Shown in pieces: positions 33,255 through 44,365 of a stretch of DNA of 64,000 nt. The number at the start of each line of letters is the position of its first letter. Position 1 is the first letter of the stretch. The stretch is from positions 47,806,287 to 47,870,286 of the forward strand of contig CM055092.1 in NCBI GenBank assembly GCA_029204225.1. The letters are read 5' to 3'. Both the position numbers and the translations under genes were made by a program. The notes beneath the pieces were generated by a model. The model was not told the origin of the DNA and did not search any database. It saw only the letters and a list, made by a program, of their open reading frames with translations. Source of the stretch: Diphasiastrum complanatum (lineage: Eukaryota; Streptophyta; Lycopodiopsida; Lycopodiales; Lycopodiaceae).

Positions 33255-33421
33255 GATGTAAACTCAATAAGAACTTGTCACTTTGCATCAAAATGCTTCA
33301 AGAAGAAGAAGGCACAAGAAGACAAGCAGAGCAACATTGCACATCAAGAGGAAGAGCAGATTCCTCCAGAACCCACATATGTTGTAACTCAGCTACAAAA
33401 GATTTCTATTTCTCATGAGTA
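33255..33421 (+). pseudogene. copia Gag zinc-knuckle tail fragment
   Basis: RTCHFASKCFKKKKAQEDKQ resembles the second half of a copia CCHC knuckle and the following basic stretch (compare GHFASECFKKK at about 35370). It ends at 33421. Confidence 0.5.
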
Positions 33422-35059
33422 AATAACATATCCAAAAAATCTCTGAGACGAATAACATTCACTCTCAATAGTTTTCCAATCCAACTTTCCTCTAATTACA
33501 TAATTTCTTCCACTCAATCAACCTCCCTTAGATCCTAGTGCTAAACTAAGATTAGGTTGATCCAATACCTAGAGAATCCATTTATGTGGATGATTAGCAT
33601 GCCTATCAAATGGATACCACAAATCCACATCTGATCATGTGACTTAAACAGAAGAATTAACATGGTTCCACATTACAACTTGATCCTTTTTGGTTATGAT
33701 AAGCTTCAAATCCCCTTGGATCCAAGAGCTTCTATCAAATTAACAGATTCAATATAATCCATGTATCAGATTCTACTTCTAACATCACAATTGACATCCA
33801 AAACTACGGATAACTCAATAAAGACAAAGATATAAGTTATGAATTCAACTAAAAATGAATTCTATCTAGGAAATTAATAACCGGTATTAAGCAATTATTT
33901 ACTGGATTTACCTAAAATCCTAACTGCAAAATACATTTCCAGATCACACTTACTACCTCTGAAGTCCACTCTTCTTCCCTCAGAATATCCAGTTCCCTAA
34001 AAATCTTTCAACTATGGTATCAAGAAGACGTAACGACATTAGTAAATGTTCAAAACTATTTACTGTAGGAAAAAGTCTGAAACAATTTCATTTCTATCCT
34101 ATACCTGGGCTGAATAACCGAAATACCAAAAAATCATCTACTAGTATGACCTTTTGAATATAATTCACCATAGGACTTAACTGGAAATGAGATTAGTTTT
34201 TTTTTATTAATTCTTATTATTACGATTTTTTCAATAAAATTGGACTATTCTCCCTTTTCACTTACTCGCTTAAGAATTACTTTGTTAAAGTTATCTGTAA
34301 TTAATGGGAGATAAAATTTGGATTTAGGTACTTTCTACACTGTATTGACTCCAAATAATTTTGTCGAATAAAGAATCACCTCCAAATACCATGAATTTTC
34401 CTCCATTAATTATTTAACAAGTATCTCAAAAGCTTTGGTTTGTCTAATCTTAATGAACAAAATCATCAAAACCACAATAACCAACTGATTGGTGTTCCAC
34501 TGATTTGAAAAGGAGAAAACCGAAAAAACACGATTTAACTCCATTTATTGGGAGTACCAATACTCTAGAGTTAATTGGTTTAAATAGCATCGTACCAAGG
34601 AATCGAATTCCTAGATCGAGTATATGCCTGAGAACCATACCATTTTTTCCTTTTTGTCAAGATCGGTTTAGAATGATTTCTTCAAAAAACTCTGTTAAAA
34701 CAGCTTGACTTCGAAAACTGAGGTACTAAGGTTCCACACAAAATCTGGGCTTATTGGTAGATGTTGACGTAAGCCAATTAACCAGCAAATAAGATCTTAA
34801 TACATGCATATTGTTCCTAGGGATATCCCTATTCGAGAGGCAATATCCAAACCGAGGTTTAAATTTTGAAAACTAAGCACCAGGAAACCAAAATTTCACT
34901 AATTGGGTGCTAGTAACTTGAGTTCGGAAATCTAATTTCGAACCAACATCGAAGTTACAACTTGTCAAAACTTTAAAACCCAATGGTCTTCTGGCATGCA
35001 TTTTGAAGGTTAAAGCATCCAATGATGGATTAGGATGTATTGATGAAAGCATTACGGAG
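33422..35059. other. no gene recognised (1.6 kb)
   Basis: AT-rich with only short, unsupported open frames on both strands. No LTR, RNA gene or conserved motif was noticed. It may be ancient transposon sequence beyond recognition. Confidence 0.45.
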
Positions 35060-35560
35060 ATAGAATTTGTTCAAGTAGTTTTTATTGGATAATCATGCTA
35101 ATCTTGTTCAAAGTTTTTGTATTCAAAAGACATTGCCAAGTATGGAGGACTTGCAAGAAATCTTGGTGAATGACGAGTTTAGGCTTCTATCAAGAGGAGG
35201 ATCTACTTCCATATTTCAAGTTGGAGAGGAGGAGGCTATGTCCTCAAAGGGAAAGTTCAAGGGCAAGGAAAAAAACAAGTGGTGTAAAGGACAAGATCAA
35301 GGTGCGCCTTCTACTTTTGCTATCAAGAAGAAAGATAGATCTATTTCTATTGTGTAATCAAAGGACATTTTGCTAGTGAGTGCTTCAAAAAGAAAAGAGA
35401 TCAAGGTGAGAAGCAAGACAATTTCACTTTTGATGAAGATGGTGTGATGAATAATGGTATTGTAATGATTGCAAGTGAAGATCCTATTGCATGTAACCAA
35501 AAGGACATCTATGAAGCAAAACCACCCAACCAACAGGAAATGGCTAGTCAATAACCACTT
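35060..35560 (+). pseudogene. copia Gag middle and zinc knuckle fragment
   Basis: NHANLVQSFCIQKTLPSMED then LQEILVNDEFRL correspond to Gag residues just before the knuckle (compare element B: LVQSFAIKEELPNLETLQGI). After a frameshift near 35310 comes CVIKGHFASECFKKKRDQGE, a CCHC knuckle. No other copia domains are adjacent. Confidence 0.78.
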
Positions 35561-36225
35561 CACACCTATGCCAACAATGAATGAATGCAAGAGAGGAGGG
35601 GATCATGGCTTCATGGATCAGAAAATCCAATAGGTAGATGGGCGAGTTTCCATAGTATACATATTTTCCATTGAGGAGAGAATATTCCTCTTAGGATCCC
35701 ATGCAATCCAAATATAACCTATTGACCTCCTATTCTTGCATTATAGCAGTCAAACACCATGCAATTGCTCCCATGTCCAATTATAGGTCTAGGCCCTCAT
35801 AAGATTATTAATTACAATACTAGCCAAGCCCGGAATGACGAGGCATAACTAATAGCCTTATACACTAGAGAAACCGACTATCCATGTCATGAATTATTCC
35901 AAATCTCACATACTGGGCATGCACTTAACAAGTATGATCATCAAAACTAAGCCCTAACAAGACCTCCAACTCATTCCAACCCAACGCATCTATCCAACTC
36001 CAACTACACATAATTTTCCAACAAAATAAATTCTTTCACAAGTAGAATCAAAATCTAAGAAGATCCTTCTAAAGTGGCTTGGTGCCAAGTCTTCGATTTT
36101 TGAGGTGCAATTTGCTTGCATCTGAACTAAGCAATAGTTTTATCCAGAATTCTCCTTACGATTGTGACAGAATGCATGACTCCTTACTATTCTAACAGAA
36201 TGCATGAGAGAGAGAAATCTCAGAC
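35561..36225. other. no gene recognised; distal upstream of the lipase gene
   Basis: Nothing coding. Lies 0.8-1.5 kb upstream of the lipase start codon. Confidence 0.45.
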
Positions 36226-36398
36226 ATGCCATTACGCAGGCCCGATCCCCTTCGGGCCCTTCCGTGCAGGTCGGGCCCTGCCCTCAGGCTCCCACCCTCG
36301 GGGCAGGGCCCTCCCAGCATGGAAGGCCCTCGGGCAGGGCCTTTCCCCATGCTCCCGCCCTCGCGCGCCCCCCTCCCCCCCCCCCAAAAAAAAAAAAA
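36226..36398. repeat. GC-rich insert ending in C-run and A-run
   Basis: About 170 bases of very GC-rich sequence with repeated GGGCCCT / AGGGCC words (for example TTCGGGCCC, GCAGGGCCCTCC, GGGCAGGGCC). It ends in 11 C (36375-36385) and 13 A (36386-36398). It stands out from the AT-rich surroundings. The A-run suggests a retroposed sequence; no family is recognised. Open frames on both strands are compositional. Confidence 0.65.
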
Positions 36399-36870
36399 GG
36401 TCCTTTTGAAAAGACCTTCCACCATACAAAAGTTGAGTGGGCCTTCACAATTTATTCTTTGACATTGACAAACATTTAACGCTTAACACATAGTATTCCA
36501 TTTGCAATGCAAGGACAAAAACTAGGTACACTTGAACATTGATAACTAATGTACAGTACCATACCTTGACAGACGGGACATGCAGCATCTATTACAGTTT
36601 GGAGAGGCAGGTGGCTTGCAACACGCCAGTATTTGAATTCCGTACTTTGTAGTTTGCACATACACTTTCACGTCATTGTCATCTTTTCCTTGTTTGATAC
36701 AGAAAGGAGTGAGGACGACCGAGAGGGTCCGAAGTCCGAATCAATGTTCTCTGGTGGTACCAAAAGTCAGAATATGGAGGATGAAATCTGAAAAAGCTCG
36801 AGTTGATGATCACATGTGAAATTATTTCGTGTTGAGATGATCGACACATTTGTATATATGCATTGCATGC

Positions 36871-37029
36871 TATAAATGATCTCTCTAGTGTCTCGGGAAG
36901 ATAACAAGCTTTAGTATTTGGGTTTGACATTGGATTGGGGCTCTATGGGCTGTTCTTGCGATTGAAACATCTTATAAAGCGTCCATTAGAATCAAGTCTG
37001 CACTGAACTATCATTTTTCCTGCATACAC
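36871..37029 (+). promoter_or_regulatory. candidate core promoter of the lipase gene
   Basis: Two TATA-like boxes: TATAAAT at 36871 and TATAAAG at 36973, 159 and 57 bases before the ATG. The nearer one would give a 5' UTR of about 25-30 bases, the farther one about 130. A CACATGTG palindrome lies near 36812. The real start site cannot be told from sequence. Confidence 0.4.
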
Positions 37030-38760
37030 ATGGGCTACTGGATGGACGTGATTTCCTGCAACTCGTGGAATCTCTCCAGTACCAGGCTTAATTTTCCAGC
37101 TCCGCTTGCAATTGATGGAGTTTGTTTACAGAAAACCCAAGCCGATCGTTCCGGTATTCCATTTGAGAATAGAAGATTCACCACTTTCACTTGCAGAGCG
37201 AAAACGGATGTCTCTCAGGCAGAGTTCGCAAATTCGGTGAAGAGTTGGGTCTACAATCGGTTGATGCATGTAGACAAACTAATTAATCCAGTGCCAACTC
37301 TGCGAGCACAACGCCTCATCTCAGCGAGCCTTGGTCGTAATGCGAGTGTGTCGGCTACTAATCCGATTGTTGAAGCCGTAACAGTGGAAGACATTCGCGT
37401 GAAGGTGCCTGCTATTCCAAAGCTATCGCACAAATGGAGAGATATTCAGGGGGCTAACGATTGGAAAAATCTTCTTGATCCTTTAGATTCAGATTTGAAG
37501 GCCGAGATTATCAAGTACGGGGAATTTGCGCAGCTTTGTTATGATGCTTTTGACTATGACAGCCATTCGAAGTTTTGTGGAAGCTGCAGATTCAATCCCA
37601 AGAAGCTTCTCAAGATGTACGGCCTCAGGTATGAAGATTATGAAATCACCAAGTATCTCTATGCCACCTCCGACATTTCCCTCCCAACGTTTTTCCTAAG
37701 GTCTGATTTCGATGATCGATGGAGTACGAGCGCCAATTGGATAGGATTTGTGGCAGTTTCCTCTTCTGAAAGGGAGATAGAGAGGCTTGGAAGACGAGAC
37801 ATTGTGGTGGCATGGAGGGGAACAGTGACAAAATTGGACTGGCTCGCAGACCTCCAAAACTCCTTATGTCCATATGGTCTTGATCGACGTAGTGTCGGAA
37901 GATCAGTAAATGGGGATGTTAGAGTAGAAACTGGTTTCCTCAGCCTCTACACCACAAAGAAGGCTACAGACCTCTATAATCAGCAAAGTGCTCGGGAGCA
38001 ACTACAGAGTGAGATACAGAGGCTGAGACAATTGTACATGGGAGAAGAGCTCAGCATATCCTTAACCGGTCATAGTCTCGGTGCCGCCTTGGCTCTGATT
38101 AGCGGTTATGATCTGGCCGAGTCAGGGCTAAACATGAGGCTAGGAAATGCACCTCGCCCAACCTTTAGTCCTAGTCCATCTATGAGCCTAGGAAATATTT
38201 TTAAACATGACGAACAAGCAGTCCAGAATGTAGACGAGGTCGATAAGATTCCGATCACAGTGTTCTCTTTTGCAGGCCCCCGGGTTGGCAACAGTGCCTT
38301 TCGTGATCGCGTCAACAATCTTGGAGTCAAGGTCCTCCGCATTGTGAATGTGAACGATTTGGTGCCCAAGGTTCCCGGTGTGCTGCTAAATGAGAAATTT
38401 CAGTTTCTTCATGACTGGATTGAGAGACTTCCCTGGACATACTCGCACACAGGGGTAGAATTTGCAGTAGATAACTTGAAATCTCCCTACCTTCAGCCGT
38501 CTTTGGATCCATCAGATCTTCATAATCTTGAAGCGTATTTGCATCTTCTTGATGGCCAATATACCGCTTTCGGGGAAAAATTTAGTATCTCCTTTTCTCG
38601 AGATCCCGCCCTTATCAACAAAAACAGTGACTTTTTGAAAAAGGATTTGAAAATACCGGGTTTCTGGAGGCAGGACAAGGACAAGGGTCTCGTCAAACAT
38701 CCAGATGGAAGACTCAAGTTCCGTGGTAGAGAACCGGAGGATATCCCTCCTTACCACTAA
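37030..38760 (+). CDS. phospholipase A1-Igamma-like, DAD1-type lipase, plastid-targeted
   Basis: Intact, intronless, 576 codons. Class 3 lipase fold of the plant PLA1-I group, which releases fatty acids from the sn-1 position of membrane glycerolipids; some members feed jasmonate synthesis in the chloroplast. Residues 1 to ~58 are Ser/Arg-rich with few acids, as in a transit peptide. Then KLSHKWRDIQGANDW, LCYDAFDYDSHSKFCGSCRF and DIVVAWRGTVTKLDWLADLQ. The nucleophile Ser-349 is in GHSLGAAL, Asp-443 in NVNDLVPKVPG, His-498 in DLHNLEAYLHLLDG. The C-terminus has DPALINKNSDFLKK and FWRQDKDKGLVKHPDGR, as in Igamma members. Odd: about 38 extra residues at 369-406 between the Ser and the FSFAGPRVGN strand. 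The first ATG is used; Met-5 is an alternative. Flanked only by transposon remains. Confidence 0.93.
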   Translation: MGYWMDVISCNSWNLSSTRLNFPAPLAIDGVCLQKTQADRSGIPFENRRFTTFTCRAKTDVSQAEFANSVKSWVYNRLMHVDKLINPVPTLRAQRLISASLGRNASVSATNPIVEAVTVEDIRVKVPAIPKLSHKWRDIQGANDWKNLLDPLDSDLKAEIIKYGEFAQLCYDAFDYDSHSKFCGSCRFNPKKLLKMYGLRYEDYEITKYLYATSDISLPTFFLRSDFDDRWSTSANWIGFVAVSSSEREIERLGRRDIVVAWRGTVTKLDWLADLQNSLCPYGLDRRSVGRSVNGDVRVETGFLSLYTTKKATDLYNQQSAREQLQSEIQRLRQLYMGEELSISLTGHSLGAALALISGYDLAESGLNMRLGNAPRPTFSPSPSMSLGNIFKHDEQAVQNVDEVDKIPITVFSFAGPRVGNSAFRDRVNNLGVKVLRIVNVNDLVPKVPGVLLNEKFQFLHDWIERLPWTYSHTGVEFAVDNLKSPYLQPSLDPSDLHNLEAYLHLLDGQYTAFGEKFSISFSRDPALINKNSDFLKKDLKIPGFWRQDKDKGLVKHPDGRLKFRGREPEDIPPYH

Positions 38761-39499
38761 CACTTTATGAGGAGGTATGATCCAGCCTTGAGCAATTTCT
38801 AGTACGAGCTCTAGAAAGTTAAGTCTATCAAGCTTCCAGCAGTCGTTTATTGTATTCACATTAGCTTGTGACTTCAACGTCCTGCTGATCTGCAGCCTTA
38901 AGGTTTTTGATTAAGACTTATGGTGATTAGATTTTGTCTGAATAGGAAGCATTGCGCCTACATAGTAAGAGGTATATTAATCATCTTAAGGATGTCTGAT
39001 GCATCCTCAAACGACGGTAGCTGATGCATTTATGCACAAATCACCCACGTCAAGCAGTGTTGCTTACGGGCGTACGCACCCAATGGCTACAAGTGAAGAA
39101 CGAGATTGAAGCAGGCTAGCTGCAACCATTTCCATCCACAGAGCTACCATTGCTGGATCAAGTAATTACATATATACTCCAACTAGTGTCGCATGTTCCT
39201 ACTACTCATGTTTCTGGTCGGAATTAGTAAGTATATATGTACTTATTAGAGAAGCAGTTTGTGAGAAATAAAGTATTCTATTGCACTTTGTCGACTGACG
39301 TTTGTTGGTGTAATGCATAATTAGCAAGTATTTCATCTGAAAACAATAATCTGTAGCACTTTGTAGATTGTCCCTTGTCAACAAGACGCTCAAATTTAGT
39401 AGCTATTGCATATGTTATTCTTAGTTGTTAAGTGGCTATGGATCTTGTAGTGAATCATGTGGCCATGGTTCATATAATTTGTTACTAAAACCTACAAAC
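38761..39499 (+). other. 3' flank of the lipase gene
   Basis: No gene. AATAAA at 39267-39272 is the clearest polyadenylation-type hexamer but lies about 500 bases past the stop codon. Two similar phrases containing GCACTTTGT and GACTGACG / AGATTGTC occur near 39280 and 39355. Confidence 0.4.
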
Positions 39500-39790
39500 C
39501 CCTATAAATGTTTAGGCTTTAGCGTTTTATGACTTCCAACTCTATTCAAGAAATTATGCCAGGTCCTCAAAAACTTGATGAAAATCTGAAGAGTCAACCA
39601 CCCGTTCTCTATTTGATTTGAAAGTAAAAACTTGTCAATCCAATCTAAAGAGATCTTAAAACTAGGTTTAAATTTCTACTTAGAATTATACATACACTTT
39701 CAAGCTATTATATAGAAAATCAATTCGTGATTATAACTTAGTCAAGGAAGGTCCCTGAGGTCACAAAAAGCCAATTGAATATTGTTTTTC
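39500..39790 (+). repeat. direct repeat, copy 1
   Basis: About 290 bases matching 41800-42100 with substitutions and indels. Shared runs include CCTCAAAAACTTGATGAAAA and ACATACACTTTCAAGCTATT. Each copy is followed by a different part of a copia RT. Confidence 0.75.
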
Positions 39791-39928
39791 TGGATCAAAT
39801 ACATGAGCTCCTAAATGAGTGTTTTCAAAGACAAATGCCTTCAAGGCTCACATATGATGCAAAGGGTAAGCAAGTAATTTCTGAAAATTATGTTGTTTTC
39901 TTAACCTCTTTTGATGAAAACCTACAAG

Positions 39929-40084
39929 TGTAGATGAAGCAAGGAAATAAGAGGAGTGGATCCAAGCAATGGATCTTGAGTATGAAGCTCTTATGAAGAA
40001 TGGAACATGGAGATTGGTGGAGTTACCTAAGGACAAGAAAGCTATTGGATGCAAATGGATCTTCAAGGTGAAGACAAACCAATA
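39929..40084 (+). pseudogene. copia RT N-terminal fragment
   Basis: EEWIQAMDLEYEALMKNGTW, then RLVELPKDKKAIGCKWIFKV and KTNQYG, with one stop at the start. This is the lead-in of copia RT, closely related to 868-1019. It is cut at about 40084; the next RT segment of a similar element is found at 42356. Confidence 0.82.
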
Positions 40085-41799
40085 TGGATTTGTTCTCCTT
40101 CTAAACTGATCTTGGGTTTAGAAAGAGAGCAAATCAGCAATCATGCTTTGTTTTACTTGACCCAAAAAGCATAAAACTCTTTGAAGCATTGTACCATAGA
40201 TTTTGGACACTCTTATCCTATTACTAAGGTTGATGGCCCTACAGTGATGATTGACCCAATAGCATCATTCTATAAGTGCTTTGATTGACAGTTGATAATT
40301 TTGTCTCAATTTTGGTTCAAAATACTTTCTTAAATGCTCAAAAAATCTAAAATTCATTGATCTTGCCAAATTTTGAATGATTTTATCTTGATTTGATGTT
40401 ATCAATGGCCGTTTACTTTCATCAACTATCACTTCTTAGAGTTGTCGCATGCTACAAATAGTGTTCTAATGCTGGACCAAAAACAAGGACTCGCCACTTG
40501 TTTATTCATTTGAGGGACTTCTCACCTCAATGCAAAGCTCTCCACAACCACTTAAAAATCAATGTACCATAGATACCTGCATGAAAACTATTTGACATAC
40601 TATCATAGGCATTCAGATTAGAGGGAGCATAAAGATGATGTATACACACAAAACAAGAACACACACTTCTCTATCCTCAATATTACATAATTAAAAGTGT
40701 ACAATGCTAATTATTGGTTATCAAATGTCACTGATGGTATTATCATAGAGTCTTCATTACTTAGGAACATACTAAGAAGGTATATTGATCTTTGATTTTT
40801 GGCATGCATGTTAAAAAATTCAAAAGAACTTCATCCTTATAATGGCTAAGTACAATAATAAGAGTGACAATGTGAGTCACAAGAGTTATGATACCTCTTT
40901 AAATAGATGAAATTTTTTCTATAAGTATTTTTTTTTTAAAAACTAGGCATTTCCTTTTCCCCCATGCTTTTGTGTGTTTTTTAAGATGTTTGGTCCAATT
41001 CTCAACATGGAATTATGTCTTCGATACTTAATTATTTAGACTAGAGGACAACTCCTTGACCAAGGTTAGGTCAACCAATGATCAATCTCCCCAATACCAT
41101 GGCCCTTCAAATGAGATTATCATTAGTCCGTGGACATGAAATCTCTTAACTTATCTTTATAAAAAATTTTGAAATTTGAGTTTCTCTTGCATAATGGAGT
41201 GGCACAATACCATAACTATAGCTAATTTTAACATATTGGCGATGTTGTCTTTCCAATTTTATTTCAAATCTATAGAACATTTCTAAGCTTTTTCTTTAAA
41301 ATTTTGAAACAAATACCTTTTGTAATTAGAAGTTGATAAATCTTATTCTAGCTAAGAATTTGTTAGTAACATACTCTAACTCCTTGTTGGTATTCATGAT
41401 GCTATGATAACAATACAATTCAACTAGATTAAACTACATCTTCTTCACCAAAATTGTTTGCTTCTTGATAATCTGAGGAAAACATTCAAAGCAAAAAAAT
41501 CAGTAAATATCTAAGTATAAAAGGATCTACATGTCATTTCAAGATGAAGTTAAAAATTGAATTACCAAATTCATATTGACTTCTATAATATTATGTGAGT
41601 CGTATCCTAAAAGATTTATATCTATGGAAACACTTTTTAATTCATTGCATTTTATTGCTCCACACTAATTTGCAAAAGATCTCTCAAATGGGATCATAAT
41701 CTAGAATTATTGGATATCTTCATTATTGATATTGAAAGCAACTACTATGGTAATTAGATTCTCAATACATTCTAGAGTGACTAACCTTGATTAGGCTTT
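40085..41799. other. no gene recognised (1.7 kb)
   Basis: AT-rich, no supported coding or RNA signal. It separates two pieces of copia RT. Near 41800-41875 a TTAGGCTTTAGC-type phrase is repeated three to four times. Confidence 0.45.
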
Positions 41800-42100
41800 A
41801 GCATTTTATGGTTAGGCTAATATGATTAGACTTTAGCTTTCTTAATATGGTTAGGCCTTAGCTTTTTATGATTTGCCATCTAAAACTCTATTCAAGAATT
41901 TATGCAAGTCCTCAAAAACTTGATGAAAATCTAAAACATCAAACACTTATTCTTTATTTGATCTAGAGAGATCTTAAAGCCAATGTAAATTTACTTAGAA
42001 TTATACATACACTTTCAAGCTATTATACAAACAATCAACTCGTGATTATAACTTAGCCAAGGAAGGTCAAGCAGATCCCTAAAAGCCAATAACATTGTGT
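41800..42100 (+). repeat. direct repeat, copy 2
   Basis: Second copy of the 39500-39790 sequence, with an extra ~70 bases of TTAGGC-type repeat near its start. Confidence 0.75.
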
Positions 42101-42263
42101 CTTGGACAAGCTCACACTTATATGTCCTAGAATTCTCTTTCTTTCCATTGCAAAGTTGAGTATTTCCCTCACTATTTAGCAAAACATACCATATGAGTGA
42201 CATTGGATCTTGGATTTCATCAAATGATAAAATCTTATTATCGAAGAAAGATCACTTCACAAT

Positions 42264-42265
<2 letters not shown>

Positions 42266-42352
<87 letters not shown>
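42266..42352 (+). repeat. (CT)n microsatellite
   Basis: Forty-odd CT units with one CCC interruption at about 42316. It directly abuts the copia RT fragment, so long Ser/Leu frames across the join are artefacts. Confidence 0.97.
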
Positions 42353-42354
<2 letters not shown>

Positions 42355-42355
42355 A

Positions 42356-42580
42356 TTGATCATTATTCTTGCTACTACTTTCAATTGGAAGCTATTTCAA
42401 CTTGATGTTACAAATGCCTTTCTCAATGGCTACTTGGAGAAAGGGATCTACATGAGGCAGCCCGATGGCTTCATCAAGGAGGAGCTTGAAGGAAAAGTTT
42501 GTTTTTTGAAAAAGACTCTTTATGGACTCAAGCAAGCACCTAGAGCATGGTACTCTAGGCTTCCATCAATTTTGTGTTGA
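42356..42580 (+). pseudogene. copia RT middle fragment
   Basis: LIIILATTFNWKLFQLDVTN then AFLNGYLEKGIYMRQPDGFI and KKTLYGLKQAPRAWYSRL: motif A Asp present, ending just before the YVDD part. At 42580 it meets minus-strand copia sequence. Confidence 0.87.
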
Positions 42581-43200
42581 GTTCATATGATCCATCATTG
42601 TGGTTGATTTTGAAAATGGAACCTTATAAGTCTTTGAGAGGCTACAAGCCTCACAATACTTGCCACATGTTGACAATTTTTTGGGGAGTCCAAGCTCCTT
42701 TGCGCACATTGATTCCATAGCTTTGAACTTGGGGTGACCCAACCTTTTGTGCCATAGCTCCTCCTCCTTTGCCATGTTAACACTCTCCATTGCCACAATA
42801 ACATATAATTTAAACAATCTACCTTTTTAAATCTTGTAGCTATGCAATCGTCATTCTTAAAGATGGAACAAACTCCAGGCTTAAATTGTACATCAAGGCC
42901 ATTATCCATTAATTGGCCAACTCTCAACAAGTTCTTAGTGATAGATGGTACATAAAGTACATTTTCAAGATTTATGCTTTTGGATGATCCCAAGTACAAT
43001 GGAATAGTACCTACACCACTTATACTACACTCTTGATTACTAGCTGCAAAAATAAACTTTTTAACATCATAAGAGAATAGAGTGGAAAAGTAGTCCCTGT
43101 GGAAAGTCATGTGGGAGCTAGCCCCACTATCAATCCACCAAGCTTCACTTGTGTTGGATTTGGATGATGGTTTTGAGTTGGATGCCATTAAGGATGATTC
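42567..43200 (-). pseudogene. copia protease and pre-integrase, minus strand
   Basis: From an ATG at 43188: SEAWWIDSGASSHMTFHRDY is an intact protease loop with its Asp. Then VGQLMDNGLDVQFKPGVCSI and, after a frameshift near 42825, EEELWHKRLGHPKFKAMESM and CEACSLSKTYKVPF, the zinc region. Closely related to the element at 15386. It breaks at about 42580 against a plus-strand RT piece: an inverted join inside copia sequence. Confidence 0.88.
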
Positions 43201-43599
43201 TTCTTCATCCTCTTCCTCTTGATGATTCTTAGGTCTTATTAACTTTATAAAGTCTATCTCTTAGTTAAAAATGCATATTGGTCTCAAAATTGCCAAATAA
43301 ACTCAACTTGACTAAACTAAAACACTTGATATTTTTCAAATTTTGTACATTACACTTATATTGTTAAGAATATTGGAAGCGATATGAAAAATAGATTGGA
43401 TCGATTATATATAAAATTTATGATAAATTTAAGTTCTCATGTTACTGCCAATTTTGCCACAAGAAGTGTAGATTTGTTGAATATCATGGCAATTAGCATT
43501 TATATTATATCTGATTATTTTGATCCCAAATGAAGTGGATGCCACAAGCTTCATGCCAAACTTCACCTCCTTGCTCTTCATGAGAACGGAAGCTCAAGG

Positions 43600-44237
43600 A
43601 TATAGTCAAATTTCTTAAAGAAAGTGACATAAAGTACAACAACATTATAGAATTTAACCCAAGTGATAAATCGATCTACATATATAGGAGAAACCGTAAA
43701 TGTGATGGATGAATCAAAATATGAAATTTCTTCTCGATCATTTTTTGATTTACCTAAATATTATATAGATAATGAGAATTATCTAACTATACCTAACTTG
43801 TGCAATTTTTATTATTATTGTGAAGATGAAGTTTTATGTATTCTAGCCAAAACATTAGGAGATTTTTCTGACATTTTTTATTTTGGGTATGATGACACAA
43901 TGAGCCATCCACGAATCCATTTGAGAGACGGGAACCTACCAGAGCCGAAATTGCATGTGACCGACCACATTTTCATGCTGTCGAGTCTTCTCACGCAAGA
44001 GCTCAGACGTACACCAAAGCTAGATCTCCCTAAGTATGAGAGCAGACACTCGGACCCTCAGAGATTTCTACAAGTCTTTGAGAATGCTTGCGATGTACAT
44101 GATGAGACATCTCCCGAAGCCATGGTCCAACTTTCCTCGATGACCATGATAGATCTAGCACGTAAATGGTTTTTCAACCTGGATCGTGAAGATAAACTTG
44201 ATTGGTCCATCCTAAAAGAGTCCTTCATCAAACATTT
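43600..44237 (+). pseudogene. gag-like gene with unusual N-terminal domain (arm 2)
   Basis: A 195-codon frame (43663-44250). The N-terminal half, DLPKYYIDNENYLTIPNLCN then EDEVLCILAKTLGDFSD, resembles the gene at 50540-51074. The second half, KLDLPKYESRHSDPQRFLQV, MVQLSSMTMIDLARKWFFNL and DWSILKESFIKHFDG, has the layout of a gypsy Gag capsid (W.NL...W..L...F...F). It ends where a gypsy LTR begins at 44238 in the opposite orientation. No knuckle or pol follows. Confidence 0.72.
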
Positions 44238-44365
44238 TGATGGGATATAAAATGACCCCTAAGCAAGTTGTCGATGCGAAGAAAATGTCGAAAGGAGTCA
44301 GTCTATATCTCGATTACAGTTCAAACTAATATAAATTTTGGAGACTGATTGATCGTAGAGACCAA

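Noticed and set aside
36164-36479. Pro/Gly-rich open frames on both strands
   Set aside because: Produced by the GC-rich insert and its homopolymer tail; no start context or domain.
37251-38877. Minus-strand and out-of-frame ORFs overlapping the lipase gene
   Set aside because: Shadows of the intact plus-strand coding sequence; no domains of their own.
41800-41880. Possible CRISPR-like or regularly spaced repeat (TTAGGC phrases)
   Set aside because: Irregular short repeats in plant nuclear DNA without spacers of constant size; ordinary simple repetition.
42193-42360. Ser/Leu-rich N-terminus apparently fused to copia RT
   Set aside because: It is a translated (CT)n microsatellite; only the part after 42356 is RT.
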